A DNA stretch of 32,949 bases from JASMHC01 sp964453855 (GCA_964453855.1 CAYVRN010000029.1:1-32949), one strand, 5' to 3'. Counted from the first letter of the stretch, positions 1-8,620 are shown. Numbers and translations: made by a program. Notes: generated from the letters alone by a model not told the origin.

Positions 1-1335
1 GAAGCTGCGGTTGAAGCATTCCCGCGGGCCACCCATTTTTACATGGTCTCTGGCGACTGCATGGCAATCAAAACCGCTGAATATGCCCATGATTTTCTGG
101 ATCGCAACGACAAAGATTACATCGAAAGCTTCGACTTTTTCGAAAGCGACTGGATCAAGACTGGAATGAAGGGTGATAGGCTATACTACCGCCACTTCCT
201 GAATGAGCGCACACACAAGTACTGGTTCTACAAGCTGTTCGAGTGGCAGAAACGACTGGGGCTCAAGCGCAAAATCCCTTCGGATTTACAGGTGATGATC
301 GGTAGCCAGTGGTGGTGCCTGCGCCGTTTGACTATCGAAAAAATCCTCGAGTTTTGCCAAAAGCGAAAAGACATCCTGCGCTTTTTCTCGACCACATGGA
401 TTCCGGACGAAACCTTTTTCCAGACGCTGACCCGCCATCTGGTCCCCGAGGTGCAGATCGAATGCCGGACGCAGACGTATCTGATGTTTTCCGACTACGG
501 CATGCCGATCAACTTTTATAACGATCACTACGACATGCTGCTTAGTCAGGATTTCCTGTTTGCTAGAAAAATAAGCCCTGAAGCATCTGAATTGCGCGAA
601 CGTCTGGGCGCGCTTTGGGCCGCGAAAGGTGTGAATTTCCGCATCTCTGAAGAGGGACGGAGCCTTTACAATTTCCTCGCTGGTCGCGGTCGGATCGGGC
701 GCCGTTTCGCCATGCGCTTCTGGGAGGCCGAAAGCACCCTTGGACGGGAACGCGAATTGCTGATCATCCTGTGCAAGAAGTGGCATGTGGCCAAGCGCGT
801 GGTGGACCGTATCCGAAAAACCACCGATATCGCTGCGGTCGAGTATCTGTTTAACGAAGAAAACACCCCGCTACCCGATCTGGGCGGCATTCAGGCCTCG
901 CTTTCCAAACGCACCCGCCACCGCCGCGCGTTGGTTCGGATGCTGTTTGATTACTTCAAAACCGACCGGATGATTGTCTGCATTGATCCGGGAAATATCG
1001 AACTGTTGCACGACTTTTTCGCCGACCGTTCGAAAACGGCACTGCTCGAGGTCGAATGTAACTATGATGACGACTACTTGCTGGGGCACGCCCTGCGCGT
1101 AGGGTTAGCGGGCGAGATGACGCCCGAAGACACCTTGCGCCGGCTTCTGCCCACCATGCGGCAGGATCTTGAGTTCGAAATGGACCGCATTCGCGACTCT
1201 GGCTTTACCCCGTACTACCAAATGCGCCAAAGCGGAACGGCGGATGAAAACACCGCCTCGCTTGAGAAATTCCTTGCGGTTCCCCACGATACCGCAAAAG
1301 AAATTGCCGAAACGCCCCATCTGTTTGAAGACTAA
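1..1335 (+). CDS. GT14-type (core-2/I-branching) glycosyltransferase with long C-terminal extension, 5' partial
   Basis: The reading frame is open from the first base, so the N-terminus lies outside the window; 444 codons remain. The first ~100 residues resemble the end of a core-2/I-branching (GT14) N-acetylglucosaminyltransferase domain: a MVSGDC segment, an aromatic and acidic stretch, then GSQWWCLRR, which matches the conserved GSQWW-type block of this fold. The rest (about 300 residues) is a charged region I can only place as a Rhodobacterales-type extension; from memory such proteins are annotated with DUF5927/DUF5928. It includes LLEVECNYDDDYLLGHALRVG. No signal peptide or membrane segment is visible in this part. 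It probably transfers a sugar to a surface polysaccharide or glycan, but the acceptor is unknown. The HIT gene follows after 8 nt, so the two are probably cotranscribed. Confidence 0.7.
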   Translation, partial: EAAVEAFPRATHFYMVSGDCMAIKTAEYAHDFLDRNDKDYIESFDFFESDWIKTGMKGDRLYYRHFLNERTHKYWFYKLFEWQKRLGLKRKIPSDLQVMIGSQWWCLRRLTIEKILEFCQKRKDILRFFSTTWIPDETFFQTLTRHLVPEVQIECRTQTYLMFSDYGMPINFYNDHYDMLLSQDFLFARKISPEASELRERLGALWAAKGVNFRISEEGRSLYNFLAGRGRIGRRFAMRFWEAESTLGRERELLIILCKKWHVAKRVVDRIRKTTDIAAVEYLFNEENTPLPDLGGIQASLSKRTRHRRALVRMLFDYFKTDRMIVCIDPGNIELLHDFFADRSKTALLEVECNYDDDYLLGHALRVGLAGEMTPEDTLRRLLPTMRQDLEFEMDRIRDSGFTPYYQMRQSGTADENTASLEKFLAVPHDTAKEIAETPHLFED

Positions 1336-1343
1336 GGACCGAA

Positions 1344-1724
1344 ATGCCCTACACCTACGACCCCGAAAACATCTTTGCCAAAATCCTGCGCGGAGAGATT
1401 CCCAACAGCACTGTTTACGAATCCGAGCACACCTTGGCGTTCAAAGACATTCAGCCAGCCGCCCCCGTGCATGTGCTGATCATCCCAAAAGGCCCGTATG
1501 TCAGCTATGACCATTTCGCCGCCGAAGCATCAGACGCCGAAATCGTCGATTTCACTCGTGCGGTGAACGAAGTTTGCAAGATCACCGGCGTGAAAATGGA
1601 TGACGGCAACGGCTTCCGCGCCATCGCCAATACCGGTCATGACGGCGTGCAAGACGTGCCGCATTTTCACCTGCATATCTTGGGTGGCCGCCGTCTGGGC
1701 CGCATGATCCAGCCGGCAAGCTAA
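1344..1724 (+). CDS. HIT family protein (HinT-like nucleotide hydrolase)
   Basis: A 126-residue protein, normal length for a HinT-type histidine-triad protein. The signature HFHLHI is near the C-terminus, with histidines 107, 109 and 111 forming the triad that binds the alpha-phosphate of purine nucleotides. The N-terminal block with IFAKILRGEIP is also typical. Family members hydrolyse adenosine phosphoramidates and related aminoacyl-adenylates in the cytosol. The start is supported by AAGGA six bases before the ATG, and by the 8-nt spacing from the upstream stop. It sits ahead of phenylalanyl-tRNA synthetase genes, which fits a loose link with aminoacyl-adenylate chemistry, but that is inference. 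Confidence 0.9.
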   Translation: MPYTYDPENIFAKILRGEIPNSTVYESEHTLAFKDIQPAAPVHVLIIPKGPYVSYDHFAAEASDAEIVDFTRAVNEVCKITGVKMDDGNGFRAIANTGHDGVQDVPHFHLHILGGRRLGRMIQPAS

Positions 1725-1740
1725 TCCGCAACACAGACGG

Positions 1741-1766
1741 GCGCGATCCCCTTACGGGGCTTGCGC
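1741..1766 (+). promoter_or_regulatory. Hairpin in the leader between the HIT gene and pheS
   Basis: GCGC, a 3-nt internal loop, CCCC, the loop TTAC, GGGG, a 3-nt internal loop and GCGC make a symmetric stem-loop 48 bases ahead of the pheS start. There is no following T run, so it is not a standard intrinsic terminator. It could be a 3'-end stabiliser of the HIT mRNA or part of a pheS leader. I saw no phenylalanine-rich leader peptide next to it. Confidence 0.4.
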
Positions 1767-1813
1767 TCTGACGCGCTTGTGATAGCAGGTGTCCGATGAA
1801 TTCGGAGGCACCT

Positions 1814-2887
1814 ATGGACGATCTGCGCGACAAGTATATTCAGGCGATTGCCAATGCATCAGACGAAGCTGCTCTGGAAGAGCTGCGCGTTCAGGCGGTT
1901 GGCAAAAAGGGCGAAGTCAGCCTGAAAATGCGCGAGCTTGGCAAGATGACGCCGGAAGAGCGTCAGGTTGCAGGCCCCAAGTTGAATGCCCTCAAGGATG
2001 AGCTGAACAGCGCCCTTGCCGCTAAGAAAGAAGCACTGGCTGACGCCGCGCTGGATGAACGTCTGCGCACCGAATGGCTTGACGTGACCCTGCCGTCACG
2101 CGGGCGTCGTCAGGGAACCATCCACCCCATCAGCCAAGTGACCGAGGAAGTTACTGCAATTTTCGCCGACATGGGTTTTGCCGTCGCCGAAGGCCCGCAG
2201 ATCGAAAGCGACTGGTACAACTTCGACGCTTTGAACATCCCCGGCCACCACCCTGCGCGGGCCGAGATGGACACCTTCTACACCCACCGCGCCGAGGGCG
2301 ATAACCGCCCGCCGCATGTGTTGCGCACCCATACCAGTCCCGTGCAAATCCGGTCGATGCAGGCCAACGGTGCGCCGATCCGCATCATCGCGCCTGGCCG
2401 CGTGTACCGCGCCGACTATGACCAGACCCACACCCCGATGTTCCATCAGGTGGAAGGGCTGGCGATCGACAAAGACATCAGCATGGCCAACCTGAAATGG
2501 GTGCTGGAAGAATTTGTGAAATCGTATTTTGAAGTGGACGACGTCGAACTCCGCTTTCGCGCCTCGCACTTCCCATTCACCGAACCCTCGGCCGAGGTGG
2601 ATATCCGCTGCTCTTGGGAAGGCGGCCAGCTGAAAGTTGGCGAAGGCGACGATTGGCTGGAAATCCTTGGTTCCGGCATGGTGCACCCCAAAGTGCTTGA
2701 GGCTGGCAACATCGACCCGAACGAATGGCAGGGCTTTGCCTTTGGCATGGGCATCGACCGGATCGCCATGCTGAAATACGGCATCCCCGATCTGCGGGCG
2801 TTCTTTGATTCAGACCTGCGCTGGCTGCGCCACTATGGGTTTGCCGCGCTGGACGTGCCAACGTTGCACGGTGGGCTTTCTCGCTAA
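1814..2887 (+). CDS. pheS: Phenylalanine--tRNA ligase alpha subunit
   Basis: Catalytic subunit of the (alpha-beta)2 phenylalanyl-tRNA synthetase, which charges tRNA-Phe with phenylalanine in the cytosol. The 357-residue length is normal. The N-terminal ~85 residues are a charged helical region (the coiled-coil tRNA-binding arm). The class II catalytic core follows, with HTSPVQIRSM, motif 2 (GRVYRADYDQTHTPMFHQVEG, about residues 195-216) and motif 3 (GFAFGMGIDRIAMLKYGIPD, about residues 306-325). An ATG in frame at 1796 would add six residues, but GGAGG at 1804-1808 lies five bases before the ATG at 1814 and downstream of the earlier ATG, so 1814 is chosen. The amidotransferase gene starts 12 bases after the stop, and pheT follows it. 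Confidence 0.97.
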   Translation: MDDLRDKYIQAIANASDEAALEELRVQAVGKKGEVSLKMRELGKMTPEERQVAGPKLNALKDELNSALAAKKEALADAALDERLRTEWLDVTLPSRGRRQGTIHPISQVTEEVTAIFADMGFAVAEGPQIESDWYNFDALNIPGHHPARAEMDTFYTHRAEGDNRPPHVLRTHTSPVQIRSMQANGAPIRIIAPGRVYRADYDQTHTPMFHQVEGLAIDKDISMANLKWVLEEFVKSYFEVDDVELRFRASHFPFTEPSAEVDIRCSWEGGQLKVGEGDDWLEILGSGMVHPKVLEAGNIDPNEWQGFAFGMGIDRIAMLKYGIPDLRAFFDSDLRWLRHYGFAALDVPTLHGGLSR

Positions 2888-2899
2888 ATAGGGTTTTTC

Positions 2900-3640
2900 A
2901 TGACCACCATCCTCATCCTCGAAGGCCAATCGCCTGACATCGTCCAAAGCGGCCACTCTTACGCGGCCAATTTTGTCACGACCCTGATGGCGATTGATCC
3001 GGCTTTGCGCATCATCTCGCTGAACCCAAACCTGCACAGTCTGATATTGGCGGATTTCGACGGGGTCGACGGTATCGTCTTCACCGGCTCGGGCGTGGCA
3101 TGGAACACGGGCGATCCGCGCGGACAGGCTCAGGTAGACGCGATGAAGGTGGCCTTCACGACTGGCAAACCGGTCTGGGGCTCGTGCAACGGGTTCCAAC
3201 TGATGGGCACCGTTCTGGGCGGCGAAGTCGGAGAATCCCCCAACGGGTTCGAGGGCGGCTTGGCCAAAAACCTCCAACTGACCGAGGCGGGTAAAACCCA
3301 CCCGATGATGAAGGGTCGCAACGATGGCGATGCCGTCCCGTGCATCCACCGTGACGAAATCCAGAAGCTACCAGAAGGCGCGGTTCTGCTGGCTGGCAAT
3401 GCGCATTCGCCAATTCAGGCGGCGGTTTATGAAAAAGACGGCATCGATTATTGGGGCGCGCAATATCACCCCGAATTGACGCCTGCGTTTATTGCCCAGT
3501 CGCTGACCAACAAAGGCGGGTTTGATGACACCGTGGCCGAGATGACCGCCTTGGCATCCGGCGCGATGGACGCGCCTTGCGACTACACACTCGAACTGCG
3601 CAACTGGTTGACGCATGTGGAAGGAAGATCGGTAAAATGA
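2900..3640 (+). CDS. Class I glutamine amidotransferase-like protein between pheS and pheT
   Basis: A 246-residue stand-alone GATase1-fold protein. The nucleophile elbow is GSCNGFQ with Cys96, and the other catalytic residues are visible in YHPEL as His190 and Glu192, so the triad is intact and the enzyme should be active. There is no fused synthetase or other acceptor domain, and no known GATase-dependent partner is next to it. It could hydrolyse a gamma-glutamyl compound or supply ammonia to an unlinked enzyme; the substrate cannot be read from the sequence. It follows pheS by 12 bases, so it is probably translated from the pheS transcript. The Shine-Dalgarno sequence is weak (TAGGG). Confidence 0.8.
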   Translation: MTTILILEGQSPDIVQSGHSYAANFVTTLMAIDPALRIISLNPNLHSLILADFDGVDGIVFTGSGVAWNTGDPRGQAQVDAMKVAFTTGKPVWGSCNGFQLMGTVLGGEVGESPNGFEGGLAKNLQLTEAGKTHPMMKGRNDGDAVPCIHRDEIQKLPEGAVLLAGNAHSPIQAAVYEKDGIDYWGAQYHPELTPAFIAQSLTNKGGFDDTVAEMTALASGAMDAPCDYTLELRNWLTHVEGRSVK

Positions 3641-3658
3641 CCCTTCCGAAAACACACC

Positions 3659-3676
3659 GCGAGGCGGCAGCCTCGC
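3659..3676 (+). promoter_or_regulatory. Perfect hairpin in the amidotransferase-pheT spacer
   Basis: GCGAGGC, loop GGCA, GCCTCGC: a perfect 7-bp stem starting 18 bases after the amidotransferase stop. No T run follows. The 121-base spacer also holds the palindrome CCCATGGG near 3694-3701. It may be an mRNA-stabilising or attenuating structure ahead of pheT. Confidence 0.45.
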
Positions 3677-3761
3677 ATCGCGTCCGACCTGCCCCCATGG
3701 GCGGGCGTGATGCTACGAATTTGACGATAAACCGGAGATATGCTCCGGCGGAGGCACTGAT

Positions 3762-5929
3762 ATGAAATTCACTCTGTCTTGGTTGAAAGACCACCTTGAA
3801 ACCGACGCGTNNNNNNNNNNNNNNNNNNNNNNNNNNNNNNNNNNNNNNNNNNNNNNNNNNNNNNNNNNNNNNNNNNNNNNNNNNNNNNNNNNNNNNNNNN
3901 NNNNNNNNNNTCGGACGAACACAACGGCATCATCGAACTGCCCTCGGGCGAGGTTGGCGACAAGTTCATCGACTGGCTGGCCGAGAATGATCCAAGCAAA
4001 GTTGATCCGGTGATCGAGATCGCCATTACCCCCAATCGTCAGGACGCTTTGGGTGTGCGCGGCATCGCCCTGGACCTTGCGGCGCGTGGTATTGGCACTA
4101 TGAAGCCAGCTAAAACAGCCGATGTGAAAGGCACCTTCCCATCGCCGATCACCATCAGCATCGACGAAGACACCCGCGCCGACGGCTGCGAGGTGTTCGC
4201 CGGTCGTCTGATCAAAGGCGTCAAGAACGGCCCAAGCCCGCAGTGGCTGCAAGACCGTCTAAAAGCCATCGGCCTGCGTCCGATATCGGCCCTCGTGGAC
4301 GTGACCAACTTTTTCACCTTCGACCGCAACCGACCACTGCACGTCTTTGACGCCGACAAGGTCAAAGGAAACCTGCGTGTGCATCGCGCTGAAGGCGGCG
4401 AAACCCTGATTGGACTGGACGAGAAGGAATACACTTTCTCGAAGGGTCAGGTGGTGATTTCTGACGATGAAGGCATCGAAAGCATCGCGGGCATCATGGG
4501 TGGCTTGGCCACTGGCTGTACCGAGGAAACCACCAACGTGTTCCTAGAAGCCGCTGTCTGGGACACCATCCAGATCGCCTATACGGGTCGTGCTTTGAAG
4601 ATCAATTCGGACGCCCGCTATCGCAACGAACGCGGCATAGATCCGGCCTTTAATATGGAAGCCGTTGATCTGGCGACCCAGATGATCATGGACCTCTGCG
4701 GCGGTGAGCCGTCGGATGTTGTTGTCGCGGGCGAGGTTCCGAATGTTGACCGTGCCTATAAGTTGGATACAGACCGCATCCAGTCACTGGTAGGTATGAC
4801 CATTCCGGCAGACGAACAGCGCCGCATTCTGGAAAGCCTTGGCTTCCGTTTGGAAGGCGATATGGCCCATGTGCCGTCATGGCGTGTTGATGTGAAAGGC
4901 GAGGCTGATCTGGTCGAAGAAGTTGCCCGCGTTGTGTCTTTGACCAAGCTTGTCGGCAAGCCGATGCCCCGCGCAACCACAGGCGTGCCAAAGCAGATCC
5001 TGTCACCGCTGCAAAAGCGCGAACAGATTGCGCGCCGCACTACCGCGGCTTTGGGCTACAACGAATGTGTCACCTATAGCTTCATCGACAAAGCAAGCGC
5101 CGAACTGTTCGGCGGTGGTTCGGACGCGACCATGCTGGCCAACCCGATCTCGTCCGAGATGAGCCACATGCGCCCGTCGCTACTGCCCGGTCTGCTGCAG
5201 GCTGCTGCCCGCAATCAGGCGCGCGGTTTCTCGGACATGGCCCTGTTCGAGGTTGGCGCCGCCTTCCACGGTGGCGAGCCGGAAGAGCAGGAAACACTGG
5301 TCACAGGTATCCTTGTAGGTCGTACGCTTGGCAAAGACATTCACGGCGAAAGCCGTCCGGTCGATGTCTATGATGCCAAGGCGGATATGGAGGCGGTCTT
5401 GAGCGCGCTCGGCGCACCAGCAAAGCTGACCTATAACCGTCAGATGAATCCGTGGTGGCATCCAGGCCGCTCGTCGAAGGTTGGTCTGGGGCCGAAGAAG
5501 GTGCTTGGCGCGTTTGGCGAGTTGCACCCCAAAGTGCTGAAAGCCATGGACGTCAAAGGCCCCGTTGTTGCGTTTGCCATCCACACCGCTGAAATTCCGT
5601 TGCCGCGTAAATCAGGGGCGACCCGTCCGGCGTTGACCCTGCGCGATCTGCAGGCAGTCGAGCGGGACTTTGCCTTTGTTGTCGACGCGGATGTTGAAGC
5701 CGTCACGCTGGTCAACGCAGCAGCCGGATCGGACAAGGCGCTGATCGAAGATGTGCGCGTGTTCGACGAATTTATCGGCGGTTCGCTGGGTGAAGGTAAA
5801 AAATCGCTGGCGGTGACGGTTCGGTTGCAGCCAACCGACAAGACTTTGACCGAGAAGGATATCGAGGCGGTGTCTGAAAAGATCGTGGCCAAGGTTGCGA
5901 AAGCCACGGGCGGCGTTTTGCGCGGTTGA
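3762..5929 (+). CDS. pheT: Phenylalanine--tRNA ligase beta subunit (interrupted by an assembly gap)
   Basis: Beta subunit of phenylalanyl-tRNA synthetase. The start codes MKFTLSWLKDHLET, the standard PheT N-terminus. After 16 codons the sequence enters 100 N and resumes at SDEHNG, in a different frame relative to the N run, so the real missing length is not 100 bases. The downstream part is intact (672 residues): the B3/4 editing domain, a B5 domain around the LDTDRIQSLVG segment, the catalytic-like core, and a C-terminal ferredoxin-fold anticodon-binding domain beginning near LQAVERDFAF. Family proteins are about 800 residues long, so roughly 110 residues (about 330 bases), mostly the tRNA-binding EMAP-like domain, are missing from the assembly. 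This is an assembly gap, not a broken gene. Confidence 0.95.
3811..3910. other. Scaffold gap of 100 N inside pheT
   Basis: Exactly 100 undetermined bases. The frame on either side of the run disagrees with a 100-base insert, and the PheT family length indicates about 330 missing bases, so the N run is a placeholder. Confidence 0.97.
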
Positions 5930-5974
5930 TGTTTGCGACGCCTTCGGCGAGGATATTTTTGGACAAAAGAAATG

Positions 5975-5995
5975 GGGGCGGGATCGCCCCTTTTT
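5975..5995 (+). terminator. Intrinsic terminator of the pheST operon
   Basis: GGGGCG, loop GGAT, CGCCCC, then TTTTT: a 6-bp GC-only stem followed by a T run, 45 bases after the pheT stop and just before the ytoQ ribosome-binding site. Confidence 0.85.
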
Positions 5996-6013
5996 CATTC
6001 GGAAGGGAAAGAG

Positions 6014-6463
6014 ATGACGTTGAAAGTGTATTTGTCAGGCGAAATCCACACCGACTGGCGCGAGCAGATCATAGAGGGTGCAAAGGGGCTGGATGTCAGC
6101 TTTAACGCGCCTGTGACAAACCACGAAGCCAGCGACGATTGCGGTGTGGCTATTCTGGGCGCTGAGGAAAACAAATACTGGCACGACCACAAGGGGGCGA
6201 TGGTTAACGCGATCCGCACCCGTAAGGGTATCGAGGATGCGGATATTGTTGTTGTGCGCTTTGGGGAAAAGTACCGCCAGTGGAATGCAGCATTTGACGC
6301 AGGCTACGCAGCGGCTTTGGGCAAGTCGCTGATCGTGCTTCAGATGGAAGAGCACAACCACGCTTTGAAAGAAGTGGATGCCGCGGCTTTGGCAGTGACC
6401 TATGAGCCGCGACAGGTGGTTGAAATTCTGCGCTATGTTCTGACAAGCGAACTACCAGCCTAA
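6014..6463 (+). CDS. ytoQ: YtoQ family protein
   Basis: A 149-residue cytosolic protein matching the YtoQ family: the N-terminal MTLKVYLSGEIHTDWR block, central NHEASDDCGV and KYWHDHKGAM, and DADIVVVRFGEKYRQWNAAFDAGYA. The fold is expected to be like nucleoside 2-deoxyribosyltransferases. The family's biochemical role is not established to my knowledge. The ATG at 6014 has a purine-rich GGAAGGGAAAGAG directly upstream. An in-frame ATG at 5933 would run through the pheT terminator and is rejected. The stop codon directly abuts the stop of the convergent glutathione transferase, with no spacer. Confidence 0.88.
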   Translation: MTLKVYLSGEIHTDWREQIIEGAKGLDVSFNAPVTNHEASDDCGVAILGAEENKYWHDHKGAMVNAIRTRKGIEDADIVVVRFGEKYRQWNAAFDAGYAAALGKSLIVLQMEEHNHALKEVDAAALAVTYEPRQVVEILRYVLTSELPA

Positions 6464-7171
6464 TCAGCCTTCCCTTGAAGGGATATTCACGCCTCGCTGA
6501 ACGGCGGGGCGTTCCAAGAAGCGGTCAAGGTAGTCGTGGACATTGTCGAATTCGAGCCAATCCACGGCAACCTCGGCGTCTTCACCGTAGCGTTCGATCT
6601 GGCGCACCCATGATCCGATGGCGATATCGGCGATTGAATAGTCGCCCACCATCCATTCGCGTCCCTCAAGGTGTTTTTCCAGAACATTCAGCAGCCGCTT
6701 GGTCTCATTAGCATAGCGGGTGCGGGCGTGCTGATCTTCGACGCTCTTGCCGGGGCCGTGGACAAAATATCCAAGCTGTCCGAACATTGGGCCGACCCCA
6801 CCCATCTGGAACATGAGCCATTGATTTATCAACTGGCGTTCGCGTTCGTTCGCGCCGTAAAATTTACCTGTCTTTTCGGCCAGATACATCAGGATCGCCC
6901 CACTTTCAAAAAGTGCCAGGGGTTCGCCGTCCGGCCCGTTGGGATCGATGATCGCAGGGATTTTGTTGTTCGGGTTTAGCGACAGATACTCGGGGCTTTT
7001 GACGTCCGCGTCTTTCAATGTAACGCAGTGGACTTCATAGGGGATACCCAGTTCCTCGAGCATGATCGAAACCTTGATGCCGTTGGGAGTAGGAAACCCG
7101 TAGTATTGAACAACGGTCGGATTTTCAGAAGGCCAGCGGGTGTTGATCGGGAAGTCATCGGGGAACTGCAT
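6464..7171 (-). CDS. Glutathione S-transferase, YfcG/Nu-class-like
   Basis: A 235-residue two-domain glutathione transferase. The thioredoxin-fold N-terminal domain starts at VVQYYGFPTPNGIKVSIMLEEL and contains NPNNKIPAI (the cis-proline segment) and the ESGAILMYLAEK glutathione-binding block. The all-helical C-terminal domain has the GDYSIADIA N-capping/hydrophobic-staple motif. The TPNG segment resembles YfcG/YghU-type enzymes, which act as glutathione-dependent disulfide-bond reductases rather than classical conjugating enzymes. AAAGGA lies ahead of the start on the minus strand. It is convergent with ytoQ and stands alone. A second, longer enzyme of this kind lies at 14830-15678. Confidence 0.9.
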   Translation of the reverse strand: MQFPDDFPINTRWPSENPTVVQYYGFPTPNGIKVSIMLEELGIPYEVHCVTLKDADVKSPEYLSLNPNNKIPAIIDPNGPDGEPLALFESGAILMYLAEKTGKFYGANERERQLINQWLMFQMGGVGPMFGQLGYFVHGPGKSVEDQHARTRYANETKRLLNVLEKHLEGREWMVGDYSIADIAIGSWVRQIERYGEDAEVAVDWLEFDNVHDYLDRFLERPAVQRGVNIPSREG

Positions 7172-7288
7172 GGTGAGTCCTTTGCTCAGTAGTCTTTGTT
7201 TTGTTGATTTACGAAATAAGCACGATAGGCTGAATTTTGAGTGGCTTATCCGCTGCTCGCGAAAATGCCGCAGAGAACAGGTGAGGCT

Positions 7289-7726
7289 ATGTACAAAGAG
7301 TTTAAGACGTTTATCGCCAAGGGCAATGTCCTTGATATGGCGGTCGGTATTATTATCGGTGCGGCGTTTACCGCCATCGTGAAATCAATGGTCGGAGACC
7401 TGATCAACCCGATCATCGGTCTGTTTATCGGTGGGATAGATTTTGCCAACAACTACGTCGTCCTGTCAGGCGAGGTTGCCGCGGGTGCCAGCCTTGAAGC
7501 TGCGCGCGAAGCAGGGGCCGCAATATTTGCCTATGGCGCGTTCATCATGGCCGTGATCAACTTCCTCATCATCGCATTCGTGGTCTTCATGTTGGTGCGT
7601 TCGGTGAACAAAATCAAAGAAGCCGCCGCCAAAGAAGAAGAGGCTGCGGCACAGGAAGCGCCGGCGCCTGCAGGGCCATCTGAACTAGACGTTTTATTAG
7701 AAATCCGCGACGCCTTGAAAAAGTAG
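7289..7726 (+). CDS. mscL: Large-conductance mechanosensitive channel MscL
   Basis: A 145-residue inner-membrane channel that opens under membrane tension to release solutes on hypo-osmotic shock. It shows the MscL N-terminal amphipathic block (MYKEFKTFIAKGNVLDMAVGIIIGAAF), the first membrane helix ending in VGDLINPIIGL, a periplasmic loop, the second helix (FIMAVINFLIIAFVVFMLV) and a charged C-terminal bundle with a Glu/Ala-rich linker (EAAAKEEEAAAQEA). The start at 7289 is chosen over an in-frame upstream start because it gives the canonical N-terminus and has GTGAGG just upstream. The mscS homologue follows after 84 bases. Confidence 0.96.
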   Translation: MYKEFKTFIAKGNVLDMAVGIIIGAAFTAIVKSMVGDLINPIIGLFIGGIDFANNYVVLSGEVAAGASLEAAREAGAAIFAYGAFIMAVINFLIIAFVVFMLVRSVNKIKEAAAKEEEAAAQEAPAPAGPSELDVLLEIRDALKK

Positions 7727-7810
7727 GCGACAAAGTATTTCAAACACTGGTTTCTGGGCGGGTCATTGTCTAATTGATGCGCTCATAAGTACGAATTACC
7801 GGAGGGGCAC

Positions 7811-8617
7811 ATGGACACCTTTTTTAGCGAAGCGGCGAATTACGGCCCGTTGGCGATCAATACCACCAAGGCTTTAGTTGTCATTATCATTGGTTGGATA
7901 GTGGCCGGATGGGTTGCGCGAACAATCCGCCGCCGTGTTCTATCCAGTGATGCGTTAGATGATACGCTTGGGTCATTTGTAGCCTCGATCGTGCGTTGGC
8001 TGATCTTGCTGACAGTCTTTGTTGCGGTTTTAGGAATATTCGGGATCGAGGCGACTTCGCTTGTGGCTGTCATGGGGGCTGCGACGCTGGCAATTGGTCT
8101 GGCTTTGCAGGGTACGCTTAGCGATTTGGCAGCGGGTTTTATGCTTGTTCTGTTTCGTCCCTACAGCATTGGTCAATATGTGAACATTGGCGGCACAGGG
8201 GGGACGGTGAAAGACCTGAACCTTTTTTTCACGGTTCTTGTCACACCCGACAACGTGCAGATCACCATGCCCAACGGCAAGGCGTGGGGCGCGATTATTA
8301 CAAACTATTCGTCCAACGACACACGTCGGTTGGATATCACCTTTGGCATCGACTATTCGGATGATCCGGACAAGGCGATCGAGATCATTCTGGCGGCGGC
8401 CAATGCCGATGAACGGGTTCACAAAGACCCCGAGCCTTGGGTGCGCTTGGTCAACCTTGGTGACAGCTCGGTCGATATCGGTTGCCGGTTCTGGTGTCAG
8501 GCGTCAGACTATTGGGAGCTGAAGTGGCATCTGTTGAAAACGGTCAAGGCCGAGTTTGACAAAAACGGGGTCAGCATCCCCTATCCGCATCAGGTGCTGG
8601 TACAGCGTTCAGAATAA
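7811..8617 (+). CDS. Small-conductance mechanosensitive channel (MscS family)
   Basis: A 268-residue MscS-type channel. Two N-terminal membrane helices (about residues 18-40 and 58-82) precede the Gly/Ala-rich pore helix (GAATLAIGLALQGTLSDLAAGFML, about residues 92-115), then the beta domain (GQYVNIGGTGGTVKDLNLFFTVL, PNGKAW) and the alpha/beta domain. The length is that of compact MscS proteins without extra N-terminal helices. It has a strong Shine-Dalgarno (GGAGGGG). It follows mscL and ends at a strong terminator, so both channels may share one transcript and a role in osmotic down-shock. Confidence 0.95.
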   Translation: MDTFFSEAANYGPLAINTTKALVVIIIGWIVAGWVARTIRRRVLSSDALDDTLGSFVASIVRWLILLTVFVAVLGIFGIEATSLVAVMGAATLAIGLALQGTLSDLAAGFMLVLFRPYSIGQYVNIGGTGGTVKDLNLFFTVLVTPDNVQITMPNGKAWGAIITNYSSNDTRRLDITFGIDYSDDPDKAIEIILAAANADERVHKDPEPWVRLVNLGDSSVDIGCRFWCQASDYWELKWHLLKTVKAEFDKNGVSIPYPHQVLVQRSE

Positions 8618-8620
8618 ATC

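Noticed and set aside
3762..4010. pheT as a pseudogene with frameshift
   Set aside because: The apparent frame change coincides exactly with 100 N; both flanks encode intact PheT sequence.
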